A stretch of DNA of 64,000 bases, from assembly GCF_001189235.2 (NCBI RefSeq), contig NZ_LFIP02000003.1:558001-622000 (forward strand), read 5' to 3'. Shown here piece after piece: positions 8,771 through 17,306 of this stretch. The notes under the pieces were generated by a model. That model was not told the DNA's origin. It searched no databases and saw only the letters and a program-made list of their open reading frames with translations. The DNA comes from Bradyrhizobium embrapense (lineage in GTDB: Bacteria > Pseudomonadota > Alphaproteobacteria > Rhizobiales > Xanthobacteraceae). The position numbers were made by a program, and so were the translations under genes. Position 1 is the first letter of the stretch. Every line of letters begins with the position of its first letter.

Positions 8771-9769
8771 ATGATGGCCATGACGATTGCCTCCCGAACG
8801 TTTGCTTCCGCCCTGGTGGGGAGCGCCTTGCTTGTGCTGTCGCTCGCTCCCGCTCGGGCTGCCGACAAGGTCACCTTCCTCACCAGTTGGTTCGCGCAGG
8901 CCGAGCATGGCGGCTTCTATCAGGCGAAGGCGACCGGTCTCTACGACAAGGCCGGCCTCGACGTGACCATCAAGATGGGCGGTCCCCAGGTCAACGGCAC
9001 GCAGCTTCTGCTCGCGGGCGATGCGGATTTCATCATGGGCTACGACATCCAGGTGATGAAAGGGCGCGAGCAGAACCTGCCGCTCGTGACTGTCGCATCG
9101 TCGTTCCAGTTCGACCTGCAGGGAATCATGACCCATGACGACGTGCCGGACCTTGCAGCGCTGAAGGGCAGGCCGATCTTGATCGCGGGATCCTCGCGCG
9201 TGACGTTCTGGCCATGGCTGAGGGCGAAATACGGTTACAGCGACGACCAGATCCGGCCATACACGTTCAACCTCCAGCCGTTCTTCGCCGACAAGACCAT
9301 GGCACAGCAGGCCTACCCGTCATCCGAGCCGTATCAAGCGCAGGAGCAGAAGGAGAAAGTGAAGTTCTTCCTGCTGGCAGATGGCGGCTATCCACCCTAC
9401 GGCTCGACAATCGTGACGACCGAGCGAATGGTCGCCGAAAAGCCGGACGTGGTGGCTCGCTTCGTCAAGGCTTCGCTCGAAGGTTGGCGCGACTATCTGC
9501 AGAATCCTGCTCCGGCGAACGGCCTGATCAAGGCTGACAATCCCAAGATGACCGACGGGCAGATCGCGTTTGCGATCGAGAAGCTCAAGCAGAGCAAAGC
9601 GGTCGACGGCGGCGACGCAGCGAAGCTTGGCATCGGCATCATCACCGCCGAGCGCTACAAGCAAGTCTACGACTTCCTGGTGGCCGGCGAGCTGCTCGAT
9701 CCTAAGACCGCTTGGCAAAAGTCGTTTGACGACCGTTTCGTCAAGGATCTCAGGATTGGCGTGAAATAG
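8771..9769 (+). CDS. NMT1/THI5-type ABC transporter substrate-binding protein
   Basis: A protein of 332 residues with a clear signal peptide (hydrophobic ALVGSALLVLSLAPARA, cleavage before ADKVTF). The mature part is a periplasmic binding fold of the NMT1/THI5/TauA group: LTSWFAQAEHGGFYQAKATG at the N-terminus and AAGLDV-type lobe elements (YDKAGLDVTIKMGG). Relatives bind thiamin pyrimidines, nitrate/sulfonates or other small planar molecules, so a pyrimidine-like heterocycle is a reasonable guess. A second ATG follows the first directly. The ATPase and permease genes follow (8-base gap, then 4-base overlaps), forming a complete importer upstream of two catabolic enzymes. Confidence 0.85.
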   Translation: MMAMTIASRTFASALVGSALLVLSLAPARAADKVTFLTSWFAQAEHGGFYQAKATGLYDKAGLDVTIKMGGPQVNGTQLLLAGDADFIMGYDIQVMKGREQNLPLVTVASSFQFDLQGIMTHDDVPDLAALKGRPILIAGSSRVTFWPWLRAKYGYSDDQIRPYTFNLQPFFADKTMAQQAYPSSEPYQAQEQKEKVKFFLLADGGYPPYGSTIVTTERMVAEKPDVVARFVKASLEGWRDYLQNPAPANGLIKADNPKMTDGQIAFAIEKLKQSKAVDGGDAAKLGIGIITAERYKQVYDFLVAGELLDPKTAWQKSFDDRFVKDLRIGVK

Positions 9770-9777
9770 GAGCGGCC

Positions 9778-10632
9778 ATGAACGTTCTGCCGCCGCCCTG
9801 CGCGTTCGATCACGACACCGGGCCCAGGACGACCTCCGAAGGCCGTCCGCCCGTCGTCGAGGTGCTCTCGGCGGAGAAGCTGTTTCCGAACCGCACGCGG
9901 GGCCTTGCGCCGATCGACCTTACGATCGCGGACGGCGAGTTCCTGACGCTGATCGGCCCCTCCGGCTGCGGCAAGAGTACCTTGCTCAAGCTGATCGCCA
10001 ACTTGATCGAGCCAACCGACGGTCGGCTGTTGTGGTGGCGCGGCGACCACGGCCAGGTCGGGCAAGAGGGAAGACGGCTCGCCTTCGTGTTCCAGGAGCC
10101 GACCCTGATGCCCTGGGCGCGCGTCGAAGCCAATGTCCGGCTGCCGCTTGAGCTTGCCGACATGCCCAGGGTGGAGGCGGCCCCGCTGGTCGAGGATGCG
10201 ATCGCGCGGGTCGGCTTGTCAGCGTTCGGTCAACACTACCCGCGGCAGCTGTCGGGCGGAATGAGGATGCGGGTGTCGATCGCCAGGGCGCTCGTGACGC
10301 AGCCAAACCTCCTCCTGATGGACGAGCCCTTCGGCGCACTCGACGAGTTCACGCGCAACAAGTTGGACGACGATCTCGTTCGGCTGTGGTGGGACCGCAA
10401 GCTCACGACAGTGTTCGTCACCCATTCGATCTATGAGGCCGTGTTTCTCTCGACCCGGATCATCGTGATGGCTGCCGGTCCCGGCCGCATCTTCCGCACC
10501 ATGACAATCGACGAGCCGCAGCCGCGTGGGGTCGGGTTTCGCGACAGCCCGAAATTCGCTGCCTATTGCCGGGAGCTCTCGACCTGGCTCGCTGAAGCTT
10601 CGCTGCCGCGGTCGAGCGGGGGCGAAGCATGA
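9778..10632 (+). CDS. ABC transporter ATP-binding protein (NitT/TauT type)
   Basis: A protein of 284 residues. Walker A is GPSGCGKST, the Q-loop is in VFQEPTLMPW, the signature is LSGGMRMRVSIARAL, and Walker B is LLLMDEPFGALDE followed by the switch histidine in VFVTHS. The FQEPTLMPW and FGALDEFTR wording is typical of the nitrate/taurine/pyrimidine importer subfamily. About 25 N-terminal residues precede the ABC domain. The stop overlaps the permease start by four bases (ATGA). It energises the importer whose binding protein is encoded just upstream. Confidence 0.9.
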   Translation: MNVLPPPCAFDHDTGPRTTSEGRPPVVEVLSAEKLFPNRTRGLAPIDLTIADGEFLTLIGPSGCGKSTLLKLIANLIEPTDGRLLWWRGDHGQVGQEGRRLAFVFQEPTLMPWARVEANVRLPLELADMPRVEAAPLVEDAIARVGLSAFGQHYPRQLSGGMRMRVSIARALVTQPNLLLMDEPFGALDEFTRNKLDDDLVRLWWDRKLTTVFVTHSIYEAVFLSTRIIVMAAGPGRIFRTMTIDEPQPRGVGFRDSPKFAAYCRELSTWLAEASLPRSSGGEA

Positions 10633-11429
10633 AGCCGCTGCTGCAATCGGACGCCTTCGTCCGGGTCGCGGCTCCGGTCGCCGTCGGGATCGTGCTGTTC
10701 GGCTTGTGGGAGGGCAGTTTCCGCCTGGCCTCCGTTCCGGTGTACCTGTTTCCCAAGCCGAGTGATATCTTCATAAGCCTCGTGCAGCACGGTCCGTCGC
10801 TGCTGCGGGCCCTGCTGGTGACATTGCGGGTGACGCTGCAGGCCTTCGTTGCTGCGACCGTGATTGGCACCCTGATCGCATTCATGTTCGTGCAGAGCCG
10901 GGCGATCGAGGTCAGCCTGTTTCCCTATGCGGTGCTGTTGCAGGTCACGCCGGTGGTCGCGATTGCGCCGCTGATCATCATCCTCGTGAAGAATACCCAG
11001 ATATCGCTGACGATCTGCGCGACCCTGGTCGCGCTGTTCCCGATCATCTCGAACACGACGCTAGGTCTGCGCAGTGTCGATCCGGGCCTTGCAAACTACT
11101 TTCGGATGAACCGGGCGAGCCGATTGAAGACCCTGATCAAGCTTCGCATACCCGGTGCGTTACCCTACTTTTTCGGCGGGCTGCGCATCTCGAGCGGCCT
11201 CGCGCTGATCGGCGCAGTGGTCGCCGAATTCGTGGCAGGCACGGGAGGGCGCTCTTCGGGCCTCGCCTATGAGATCCTCGATGCCGGTTTCACGCTCGAT
11301 ATTCCCCGCATGTTCGCGGCACTGTTCCTGATCACGCTGACCGGCGTCTTGCTGTTCACCGTCATGGCGGCGCTTTCGCGGCTTGCGTTATCGAATTGGC
11401 ATGAAAGCGAGATCCGGGCCGAGACATGA
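10629..11429 (+). CDS. ABC transporter permease (NitT/TauT type)
   Basis: A protein of 266 residues with about six membrane segments, the first at about residues 14-35. The cytoplasmic EAA loop that contacts the ATPase is seen as SVDPGLANYFRMNRASRLKTLIKLRIPGALPYFFGGLRI. The gene overlaps the ATPase gene by four bases and the amidohydrolase gene by four, so transport and the first catabolic step are translationally coupled. The specificity is set by the binding protein and is unknown. Confidence 0.9.
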   Translation: MKPLLQSDAFVRVAAPVAVGIVLFGLWEGSFRLASVPVYLFPKPSDIFISLVQHGPSLLRALLVTLRVTLQAFVAATVIGTLIAFMFVQSRAIEVSLFPYAVLLQVTPVVAIAPLIIILVKNTQISLTICATLVALFPIISNTTLGLRSVDPGLANYFRMNRASRLKTLIKLRIPGALPYFFGGLRISSGLALIGAVVAEFVAGTGGRSSGLAYEILDAGFTLDIPRMFAALFLITLTGVLLFTVMAALSRLALSNWHESEIRAET

Positions 11430-12787
11430 CATCAATGCTGATCGAGAATGCCACCGGGATCTTCACGGGCCTGCCGGGCGAGGCGATGCGAACGACCGGC
11501 GCGATCCGGATCCGCAATGGCGTGATCGTTGCAATCGGCGCACTGCAGTCCGAGCCTGACGAGCGCAGGCTCGACGCAAGGGGCTGCGTGATCTATCCGG
11601 GTCTCGTATCGACCCATCACCATATGTTCCAGAGCGTGCTGAAAGGTGTTCGCGAAGGCATCAATCTTCCGCTCGCAGGGTGGCTGCGCTCGGTACCGTA
11701 CCGCTTCTGGTCCGCGATCGACGAAGAGGCCCTGGCGGTCGCTGCGCGGATTGCACTCGCCGAGCTGCTTCTCTCGGGCACCTCCACGGTCGCCGATCAC
11801 CACTATCTCTTCAGCGACACGTTTCGCTTCGATCCGGCGCAGGTGATTTTCGACGTTGCGCGCGACTTCGGCATTCGCCTCGTGTTCTGCCGCGGAGGCG
11901 CGACCGTCAGCCGCCATTTCGATACCGATCAGTTTGTGCCGATGCCGGTCGAAACGCTGGATCGGATGCTGCAATCGGTCGAGGCCTGTGCGCAGCGCTT
12001 CCACGATCCGTCGCCGGCCAGCCTGACCCACGTCGCACTGGCGCCGACCACGCCGACCTGGTCGCTGGATCCGGGCCAGTTGCGCGAAGTGATCGCCGCC
12101 GCGCGGCGCATGAAGCTGCGGCTGCACAGCCATCTTTCGGAAACGTCTGACTATGTCGATTTCTGCTTGTCGGTTCATGGCAAGCGGCCAGTCCATTGGC
12201 TCGCAGAGCACGACTGGCTCGGCGAGGACGTCTGGTTCGCGCATCTGGTCCATCTCGATCCAGAGGAGGTGGCGATCCTGGCCCGCTCCGGCACTGGCAT
12301 GGCGCATTGTCCGCAGTCTAATTGCCGCCTCGGTTCCGGTATTGCGCCGGCGGACGCGATGGCCCGGCTGGGCGGCGCGGTGTCGCTCGGTGTGGATGGC
12401 GCGGCCTCCAATGAGGCGGCTGACATGATCAGTGAGATGCACAGTTGCTGGCACACGCATCGCGCCGTGAAGGGGGCCGACGCGGTGACCGCGGAAGACG
12501 TCGTGCATTGGGCCACGGCGGGCGGTGCGCGCGTGCTGGGCCTGCCGCGCGTCGGTACGCTGGCGCCGGGCCAGCAGGCCGATATCGCCATCTTCAGCCT
12601 GGACCAGCCGCGCCACTTCGGCATGCATGATCCCATGATCGCGCCGGTGACGTGTGGCGGCTCGGCGCACGTTCGCCATTTGCTGGTCGGCGGTCGCCTG
12701 GTCGTCGAGGACGGTGCGATTCCCGGCCTCGACATGCAAAAGCTGAAATTCGATGCGGCCCGCGTTGTCTCGCGTCTGGCTGCCTGA
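11426..12787 (+). CDS. ATZ/TRZ-type amidohydrolase (heterocycle deaminase-like)
   Basis: A protein of 453 residues in the metal-dependent amidohydrolase superfamily that includes atrazine/hydroxyatrazine hydrolases and guanine and 8-oxoguanine deaminases. The metal ligands are visible as STHHHMFQ, the His of RLHSHLSETSDY, the His of WFAHLVHLD and the Asp of LGVDGAASNEAADM. It is clearly paralogous to the enzyme at 20970-22322 but lacks that enzyme's characteristic middle segment, so a different ring substrate is likely. It starts within the permease gene (ATGA overlap) and precedes the Rieske oxygenase gene. Deamination or dechlorination-type hydrolysis of an imported N-heterocycle is the inference. 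Confidence 0.85.
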   Translation: MTSMLIENATGIFTGLPGEAMRTTGAIRIRNGVIVAIGALQSEPDERRLDARGCVIYPGLVSTHHHMFQSVLKGVREGINLPLAGWLRSVPYRFWSAIDEEALAVAARIALAELLLSGTSTVADHHYLFSDTFRFDPAQVIFDVARDFGIRLVFCRGGATVSRHFDTDQFVPMPVETLDRMLQSVEACAQRFHDPSPASLTHVALAPTTPTWSLDPGQLREVIAAARRMKLRLHSHLSETSDYVDFCLSVHGKRPVHWLAEHDWLGEDVWFAHLVHLDPEEVAILARSGTGMAHCPQSNCRLGSGIAPADAMARLGGAVSLGVDGAASNEAADMISEMHSCWHTHRAVKGADAVTAEDVVHWATAGGARVLGLPRVGTLAPGQQADIAIFSLDQPRHFGMHDPMIAPVTCGGSAHVRHLLVGGRLVVEDGAIPGLDMQKLKFDAARVVSRLAA

Positions 12788-12802
12788 ACCGCGGAGGAAA
12801 TG

Positions 12803-13828
12803 ATGCTCGCTACCAAGCAACCCGTGCTGCGCCGCTTCTGGTACGCAACGATGCCTCTCGACCATCTGAGGGCAGGTCCACAGCCCTTCACTCTGCTGGG
12901 GGAGCCGATCGTGCTGTTCCTGGATGCCAATGGCGCGCCGGCCGCGCTCGAGGATCGCTGCTGCCATCGTACCGCCAAGCTGTCGAAAGGCTGGTGCAAC
13001 AATGGGAATATCGTCTGCGGCTATCACGGCTGGGAGTACGACCGTGACGGCAAGCTGGTCATGGTCCCGCAGTTTCCCTTCGAGCAGCCGATCCCCGATG
13101 CCAGGGCGCGCTCGTTCCGGGCCAGCGCACGATACGGTTATGTCTGGGTCGCCCTCGATGAGCCGTTGAGCGGCATTCCCGACATTCCCGAAGAGGGCAA
13201 AACGGGCTATCGCCGCATCCATCAGTTTTACGAGAAGTGGGACACGGCGGCGCTCCGCCTGATGGAAAACTCGTTCGACAACGCCCATTTCGCGTTTGTG
13301 CACAAGGGGACGTTCGGCGACATCAATCAGCCGAAGCCCGAGAAGTACGAGATCACCGAAACCGAGGATGGTTTCGACGCCGAGACCATCATCACCATCC
13401 GCAATCCGCCGAACGCTTTCCGGATCAGCGGAACGACCGATCCAACCACAAGGCGTCATCAGCGCAACAAGTGGTTCATGCCGTTCTGCCGCCGCCTCGA
13501 CATGGAGTATCCGTCCGGCATTCGTCACATCATCTTCAATTGCGCGACGCCGATCTCCGACGGCCAGATCCAGGTCGTGCAGTTGCTTTTCCGCAACGAT
13601 ACCGAAGCCGATTGCTCCACCCAGGAACTGATCGATTGGGACGCCGCCATCATTGCGGAGGATCGCGAGATGCTCGAATCGACTGATCCTGACGCGATCG
13701 TCGACATGAGCCGGAAGCTCGAAATGCACATGCCTTCCGATCGGCCCGGGATGATCATGCGAAAGCGCCTGTTCGCGTTGCTGGACGAGCACAACGAAAA
13801 GGAGCAGCCGAGGGAGAGGGTCGCTTGA
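12803..13828 (+). CDS. Rieske non-heme iron oxygenase, alpha-subunit type
   Basis: A protein of 341 residues. The Rieske 2Fe-2S site is C53-x-H55 and C72-x2-H75 (in RCCHRTA and CGYHGWEYD), and the mononuclear iron region is LMENSFDNAHFAFVHKG with His162 and His167. The length matches single-component vanillate-demethylase/toluenesulfonate-type oxygenases, which remove O- or N-methyl groups or hydroxylate rings using an external reductase. Two ATGs are adjacent (12800, 12803); the second has the better spacing from the GGAGG at 12793-12797. No typical ferredoxin-NAD reductase gene lies nearby, so the electron donor is an open question. It closes the cluster's forward operon. Confidence 0.88.
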   Translation: MLATKQPVLRRFWYATMPLDHLRAGPQPFTLLGEPIVLFLDANGAPAALEDRCCHRTAKLSKGWCNNGNIVCGYHGWEYDRDGKLVMVPQFPFEQPIPDARARSFRASARYGYVWVALDEPLSGIPDIPEEGKTGYRRIHQFYEKWDTAALRLMENSFDNAHFAFVHKGTFGDINQPKPEKYEITETEDGFDAETIITIRNPPNAFRISGTTDPTTRRHQRNKWFMPFCRRLDMEYPSGIRHIIFNCATPISDGQIQVVQLLFRNDTEADCSTQELIDWDAAIIAEDREMLESTDPDAIVDMSRKLEMHMPSDRPGMIMRKRLFALLDEHNEKEQPRERVA

Positions 13829-14049
13829 ACCGAGATGAACTTCCGCCGCTGAGATCTGGAAAGCCTACGTTGCTTCGATGGGCAGTTGCGCTTTCCGGGC
13901 CGTCCGCCCGGTGCAGCGGTCGCCCGTTCGGTGCAATCATTTGCGATGGGGCCGGTCGCGTTGTGACGGAAGCGAGCGCTGCGATTTCCCACGAATCCGC
14001 GGGATTAATCCATCGGCAGTATTGGCCGTACACGGCCTACGACGCTTAG
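13825..14049 (+). pseudogene. N-terminal fragment of a nucleoside/guanine deaminase
   Basis: A 74-codon frame opening at a TTG that overlaps the Rieske stop. Its middle part, AVALSGPSARCSGRPFGAII followed by CDGAGRVVTEA, reads like the N-terminus of a CMP/dCMP-type nucleoside deaminase: compare NGNHPFGAVLVDRDGNVLLE in the intact gene at 28819-29319. The zinc motifs HAE and PCxxC that should follow are absent in all three forward frames, and the frame ends after unrelated residues. I read it as a truncated relic of a deaminase that once ended this operon. Confidence 0.55.
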
Positions 14050-14090
14050 AACTCAGACCGATCGATGCATCTGGGACTTGGAGCGGTTCT

Positions 14091-14324
14091 GTGAGATACA
14101 CCGCGGGTGTTGTCCGGTCGGTGCTCACTGAGGAGTGCCTTCAGGAGATCCGGCTCTGGCCGGGATGCGAGGCTGTGGCGGAGGTCGGGGTACTTCGAGA
14201 CCCCAGCGGCGGCTTCTCGGTGCATGTCGTGCATTACGGCACCGCAAAGAAGTGGCTCGCCGATCGCGCCATTCGTTGCATCACGCGTGAGAAGCTGCGG
14301 TGGTATCACCTCGAAATGGAATAG
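14091..14324 (+). CDS. small hypothetical protein (77 aa)
   Basis: A 77-residue frame from a GTG at 14091 with a GGAG ribosome site at 14080-14083 (7-base spacing). The product begins VRYTAGVVRSVLTEE and has an EVGVLRDPSGGFSVHVVHYG segment and a basic C-terminus (REKLRWYHLEME). No signal peptide or membrane segment is visible. It looks like a compact cytoplasmic alpha/beta protein. Function unknown. Confidence 0.55.
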   Translation: MRYTAGVVRSVLTEECLQEIRLWPGCEAVAEVGVLRDPSGGFSVHVVHYGTAKKWLADRAIRCITREKLRWYHLEME

Positions 14325-14448
14325 CCGTTGCGGGCGGCGAAGCCAAGCTGATGATGGGCTCCAGTCCGGCAAGGCGTCTGTCGCGACTTCGGCCTGACCG
14401 ACAGGGCCAGGCCGAAGATGTCTTGGCGCGCCACAGTCTGGAGTTGGT

Positions 14449-14676
14449 CTAATGTCCGGCCGGAGCCGAATAGCCGCCGGCGTAATACGAGGGCACGGGG
14501 CTGCTGATCCTGGGTGGCTGCCAAGCCGCGTAGGCGTCGGCAGGCCGGGACTGCGATTGCTGGGTCGGCACAACATGCGCCTTGCGGTGACGTTCCGCGG
14601 CAGTAGCGCCTTGCGAGATCGATCCGAGCAGCAGACCAGCTAGAACGGTGCAGACAACGCGAGTGTTTTTCTTCAT
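14449..14676 (-). CDS. small secreted protein (75 aa)
   Basis: A protein of 75 residues starting MKKNTRVVCTVLAGLLLG, a signal peptide with predicted cleavage near GATAAERH. The mature part is about 50 residues, rich in Gln/Ser/Pro, and ends YYAGGYSAPAGH. A GGGAG ribosome site lies six to ten bases before ATG 14676. It is probably periplasmic or surface-exposed and of unknown role; such proteins are common in rhizobia. Confidence 0.65.
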   Translation of the reverse strand: MKKNTRVVCTVLAGLLLGSISQGATAAERHRKAHVVPTQQSQSRPADAYAAWQPPRISSPVPSYYAGGYSAPAGH

Positions 14677-14873
14677 TTGGTTCTCCCTTGGGCGTCCGGC
14701 CGGAGGAATCGTCGGCCTTGTTTCTGGCAAATAGTGGCGGCGCCGGCGTTGCTTAGCCCGGCTGCAATCACGAAGTGGTGCGCAAAATAATTGGGCGCGA
14801 CTAAATTTTTGGCAGGGGGTATCGTGCGGCGATGTCGATCAGCCGCACACACAACATGCGAGAAGCACAGCCG

Positions 14874-15164
14874 ATGAAGACGATGATCCTGCTTGTCACG
14901 CTGCTGGCCGCTTCCGCCGCGGCCGCAGAGACGCGGACAACGCCCAAGGCAGCCCCAAGGGCCGCAACCGCACCTGCGGACATCTGCGCTCCTATTGGTC
15001 GCACCGCGAAAGGCGAACTGGTCTATTCGATGAAATGTCAGGATGTACCGGTAGCCGCAGCGCCGGAGGCCGAGTCCAGAGCCGCTGCGCCGCCACCGGA
15101 ACCAGAAGTGCAACGGTCTGGATTGTTTGGTTGGTCCTACGACCGGCGGAAGCAAGGGGACTAG
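14874..15164 (+). CDS. small secreted Ala/Pro-rich protein (96 aa)
   Basis: A protein of 96 residues with a signal peptide (MKTMILLVTLLAASAAAAE). The mature region is Ala/Pro-rich with two cysteines (ICAPIGRTAKGELVYSMKC) that could form a disulfide, and it ends in a charged tail. I started at ATG 14874, which gives a proper signal peptide; an in-frame ATG at 14832 would add a charged leader. It lies upstream of the uric-acid genes but nothing ties it to purine metabolism. Function unknown. Confidence 0.6.
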   Translation: MKTMILLVTLLAASAAAAETRTTPKAAPRAATAPADICAPIGRTAKGELVYSMKCQDVPVAAAPEAESRAAAPPPEPEVQRSGLFGWSYDRRKQGD

Positions 15165-15254
15165 TGCGTTGCAGCAGGGGTGTGCATTGCACGGGATGAT
15201 CTCCGGTGCATCGCGCCGCGAACCCATCCATCGAATGAACGAGTGGACGAAGTC

Positions 15255-16136
15255 ATGACGACGTTGATCGGTCTCAACAATGCGAGCCGGAATGATTTTG
15301 TCGCGGCTCTTGCCAACGTCTTCGAGCATTCGCCGTGGATTGCCGAGCAGGTCGCGATGGATCGGCCCTATGCCGGCATCGCTCAATTGTTCACGGCGAT
15401 GAAAGCCGCGGTCGAGCGGGCGCCGGCCGAACTGCAACTGGCCTTGATCAAGGCGCATCCCGATCTCGCCGACAAGACGCAACGTGCGGCAGGCCTCACC
15501 GACGACTCCTTTGCCGAGCAGAATGGTGCGGGACTAGACCGCCTGTCGGATGCTGAATACGAAGCGTTTCAGCGTGTCAACAATTCTTATCGCGCCAAGT
15601 TCGGCTTTCCCTACATCGTCTGTGTGCGCCGCCACACCAAGGATTCCATTCTGCGCAATTTCGAGCGACGCCTGCCGAATGACATCGCCGTCGAAATTAC
15701 GAACTCGGTGGAAGAAATCTTTCGAATCGCGGCACTGCGGCTCGATCAGACCGTAACGGCCGACGACAGGCTTGCCGTTCACGGGCGCCTCTCGACCCAC
15801 GTGCTGGATACCCATAGTGGCAGGCCAGCCGCCGGGGTCGCCGTCGAGCTGGTCGAACTCTCGGAACTTGGTGTGAGCCGCATCGTGACGCGTGCCTCGA
15901 CAAACGCCGACGGGCGGACCGATCACCCCTTGATTGGCGGACGGCCCGTTCCGGCCGGGACATACGAGTTGCGGTTCAACGTCGGCGACTATTTCGCCGG
16001 GCGCGGCGTACCCCTGTCCGATCCGCCGTTCCTGGACAGGATACCCTTGCGCTTTTCGGTCAGCGAACCCGAAGGTCACCTCCACGTACCGCTGCTTGTC
16101 ACACCATGGAGCTACGCGACCTATCGCGGCAGCTAG
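15255..16136 (+). CDS. fused OHCU decarboxylase / 5-hydroxyisourate hydrolase
   Basis: A bifunctional protein of 293 residues covering the two steps after urate oxidase. Residues about 1-165 form the OHCU decarboxylase (UraD) domain: KAHPDLADKTQ holds the catalytic His, followed by SFAEQNGAGL and FGFPYIVCVR. Residues about 175-293 form the transthyretin-like 5-hydroxyisourate hydrolase: LSTHVLDTHSGRPAAGV, TNADGRTDHPL and the diagnostic C-terminal YRGS. The hydrolase opens 5-hydroxyisourate to OHCU, which the decarboxylase converts to S-allantoin. In most bacteria these are separate proteins; fusion channels an unstable intermediate. It lies 278 bases upstream of the urate oxidase gene on the same strand. 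Confidence 0.92.
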   Translation: MTTLIGLNNASRNDFVAALANVFEHSPWIAEQVAMDRPYAGIAQLFTAMKAAVERAPAELQLALIKAHPDLADKTQRAAGLTDDSFAEQNGAGLDRLSDAEYEAFQRVNNSYRAKFGFPYIVCVRRHTKDSILRNFERRLPNDIAVEITNSVEEIFRIAALRLDQTVTADDRLAVHGRLSTHVLDTHSGRPAAGVAVELVELSELGVSRIVTRASTNADGRTDHPLIGGRPVPAGTYELRFNVGDYFAGRGVPLSDPPFLDRIPLRFSVSEPEGHLHVPLLVTPWSYATYRGS

Positions 16137-16414
16137 AAGGTGTCGGGCGAAATGGAAGCCGGTCCACGCAAAGAGCGTTCGTCGAGGCGCGAATCTGACG
16201 TCCCGTAACCGCTCTGGGGCGAGGTCGCAGGCGGTGGACGGTTGCCGAAAGGCGCGGCATGCATGGTGAAGATTCCGGCAGCGATCGCCCGCGCCGTGGA
16301 TGCCGCCCGGTCCAGTGCGCGGCAAGGGCTTGCCGATGGCACGAACGTTGCTCGATACTGGCCATGACCGGCGGCCGGCGCCGCCGCCGTAACGCCATTG
16401 CTGGAGACTGTGAC
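16137..16414. other. intergenic stretch before urate oxidase
   Basis: About 280 bases between two genes of one pathway. No open frame with a ribosome site and no strong hairpin was found. It may hold a promoter for the urate oxidase gene. Confidence 0.35.
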
Positions 16415-17257
16415 GTGCCGCTGATCAAGAACCGATATGGCAAGGGCCGGGTCCGTGTGATGCGGATTCACCGCGATGGAGACCGGCAGGAGGTTAGTCA
16501 GCTGAGCATCAAGGCGATGCTTGAAGGCGATTTCGCTCGCACCTTTACCCACGCCGACAACAGGATGACGGTCTCGACCGACACCATCAAGAACATCGTC
16601 AACGTGGTGGCGCGCGAGAACACCGGTCTCTGTACCGAGGAGTTCTGCCAGGTGCTGGCGAGGAAATATCTCGACACCTATCCGCAGATTTCATCCGTCG
16701 CGATTGCGTCGCACGAGACCAAATGGAGCCGACTGAGTTTTGACGGCAAGCCACATCCACACAGCTTCGTGCTCGACGCCAACGGTCGTCCGACGGTTGA
16801 AGTTGCGATGACCCGCGGCGGCGCGCCGTCACTGGTTTCGGGTATCGACGGGTTCGCGTTCATGAAGTCGACCCAATCGGGCTGGGAAAACTACGTCAAG
16901 GATCGCTACACTACGATCCCGGAGACTGCGGATCGCATCTGCGCGACCAGCATGGTCGCGTCATGGGCTTGGGCCGCAAAGCCCGATAGTTATCCGGCCG
17001 CGAATTCGCTTATCCTCGCTACGGTGCTGAAGGTCTTCTCGACAACCTACAGCAGGAGCGTGCAGGACAGTCTGTACCGGATGGGCGAGGCGGCATTGGC
17101 CGCAGTTCCTGAGATATCCGAGATCAGCATGGCCTGCCCGAACATGCACTTCATCCCGATGAATCTTTCGGCCTTCGGCCTGGACAACAACAACGACGTG
17201 TTTCTGCCCACCGATGAGCCTCATGGCCAGATTGAATGTACGGTAGGGCGGCGATAG
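16415..17257 (+). CDS. urate oxidase (cofactor-free uricase)
   Basis: A protein of 280 residues. It oxidises urate to 5-hydroxyisourate without metal or cofactor. Seen are the N-terminal NRYGKGRVRV with the catalytic Lys10, VSTDTIKN with the active-site Thr pair (Thr55/Thr57), the ASHETKWSRL region and the C-terminal MPNLSAFGLDNNNDVF-like block (here MNLSAFGLDNNNDVFLPTDE). The start is GTG 16415 with GGAG at 16403-16406. The last residues lack the SKL signal, as expected for a bacterium. It feeds its product to the upstream fused enzyme and receives urate from the xanthine dehydrogenase encoded on the other strand. Confidence 0.93.
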   Translation: MPLIKNRYGKGRVRVMRIHRDGDRQEVSQLSIKAMLEGDFARTFTHADNRMTVSTDTIKNIVNVVARENTGLCTEEFCQVLARKYLDTYPQISSVAIASHETKWSRLSFDGKPHPHSFVLDANGRPTVEVAMTRGGAPSLVSGIDGFAFMKSTQSGWENYVKDRYTTIPETADRICATSMVASWAWAAKPDSYPAANSLILATVLKVFSTTYSRSVQDSLYRMGEAALAAVPEISEISMACPNMHFIPMNLSAFGLDNNNDVFLPTDEPHGQIECTVGRR

Positions 17258-17306
17258 CCAGGGCCGGTTTTTCGGAAGAGCGCTTCGCACCTTTCCGGAT
17301 CATGCG

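Noticed and set aside
11432..13792. A 786-codon minus-strand frame
   Set aside because: Shadow of the amidohydrolase and Rieske genes, whose motifs are clear on the plus strand.
13825..14049. Functional deaminase gene
   Set aside because: Both zinc-binding motifs are missing, so it is reported as a remnant.
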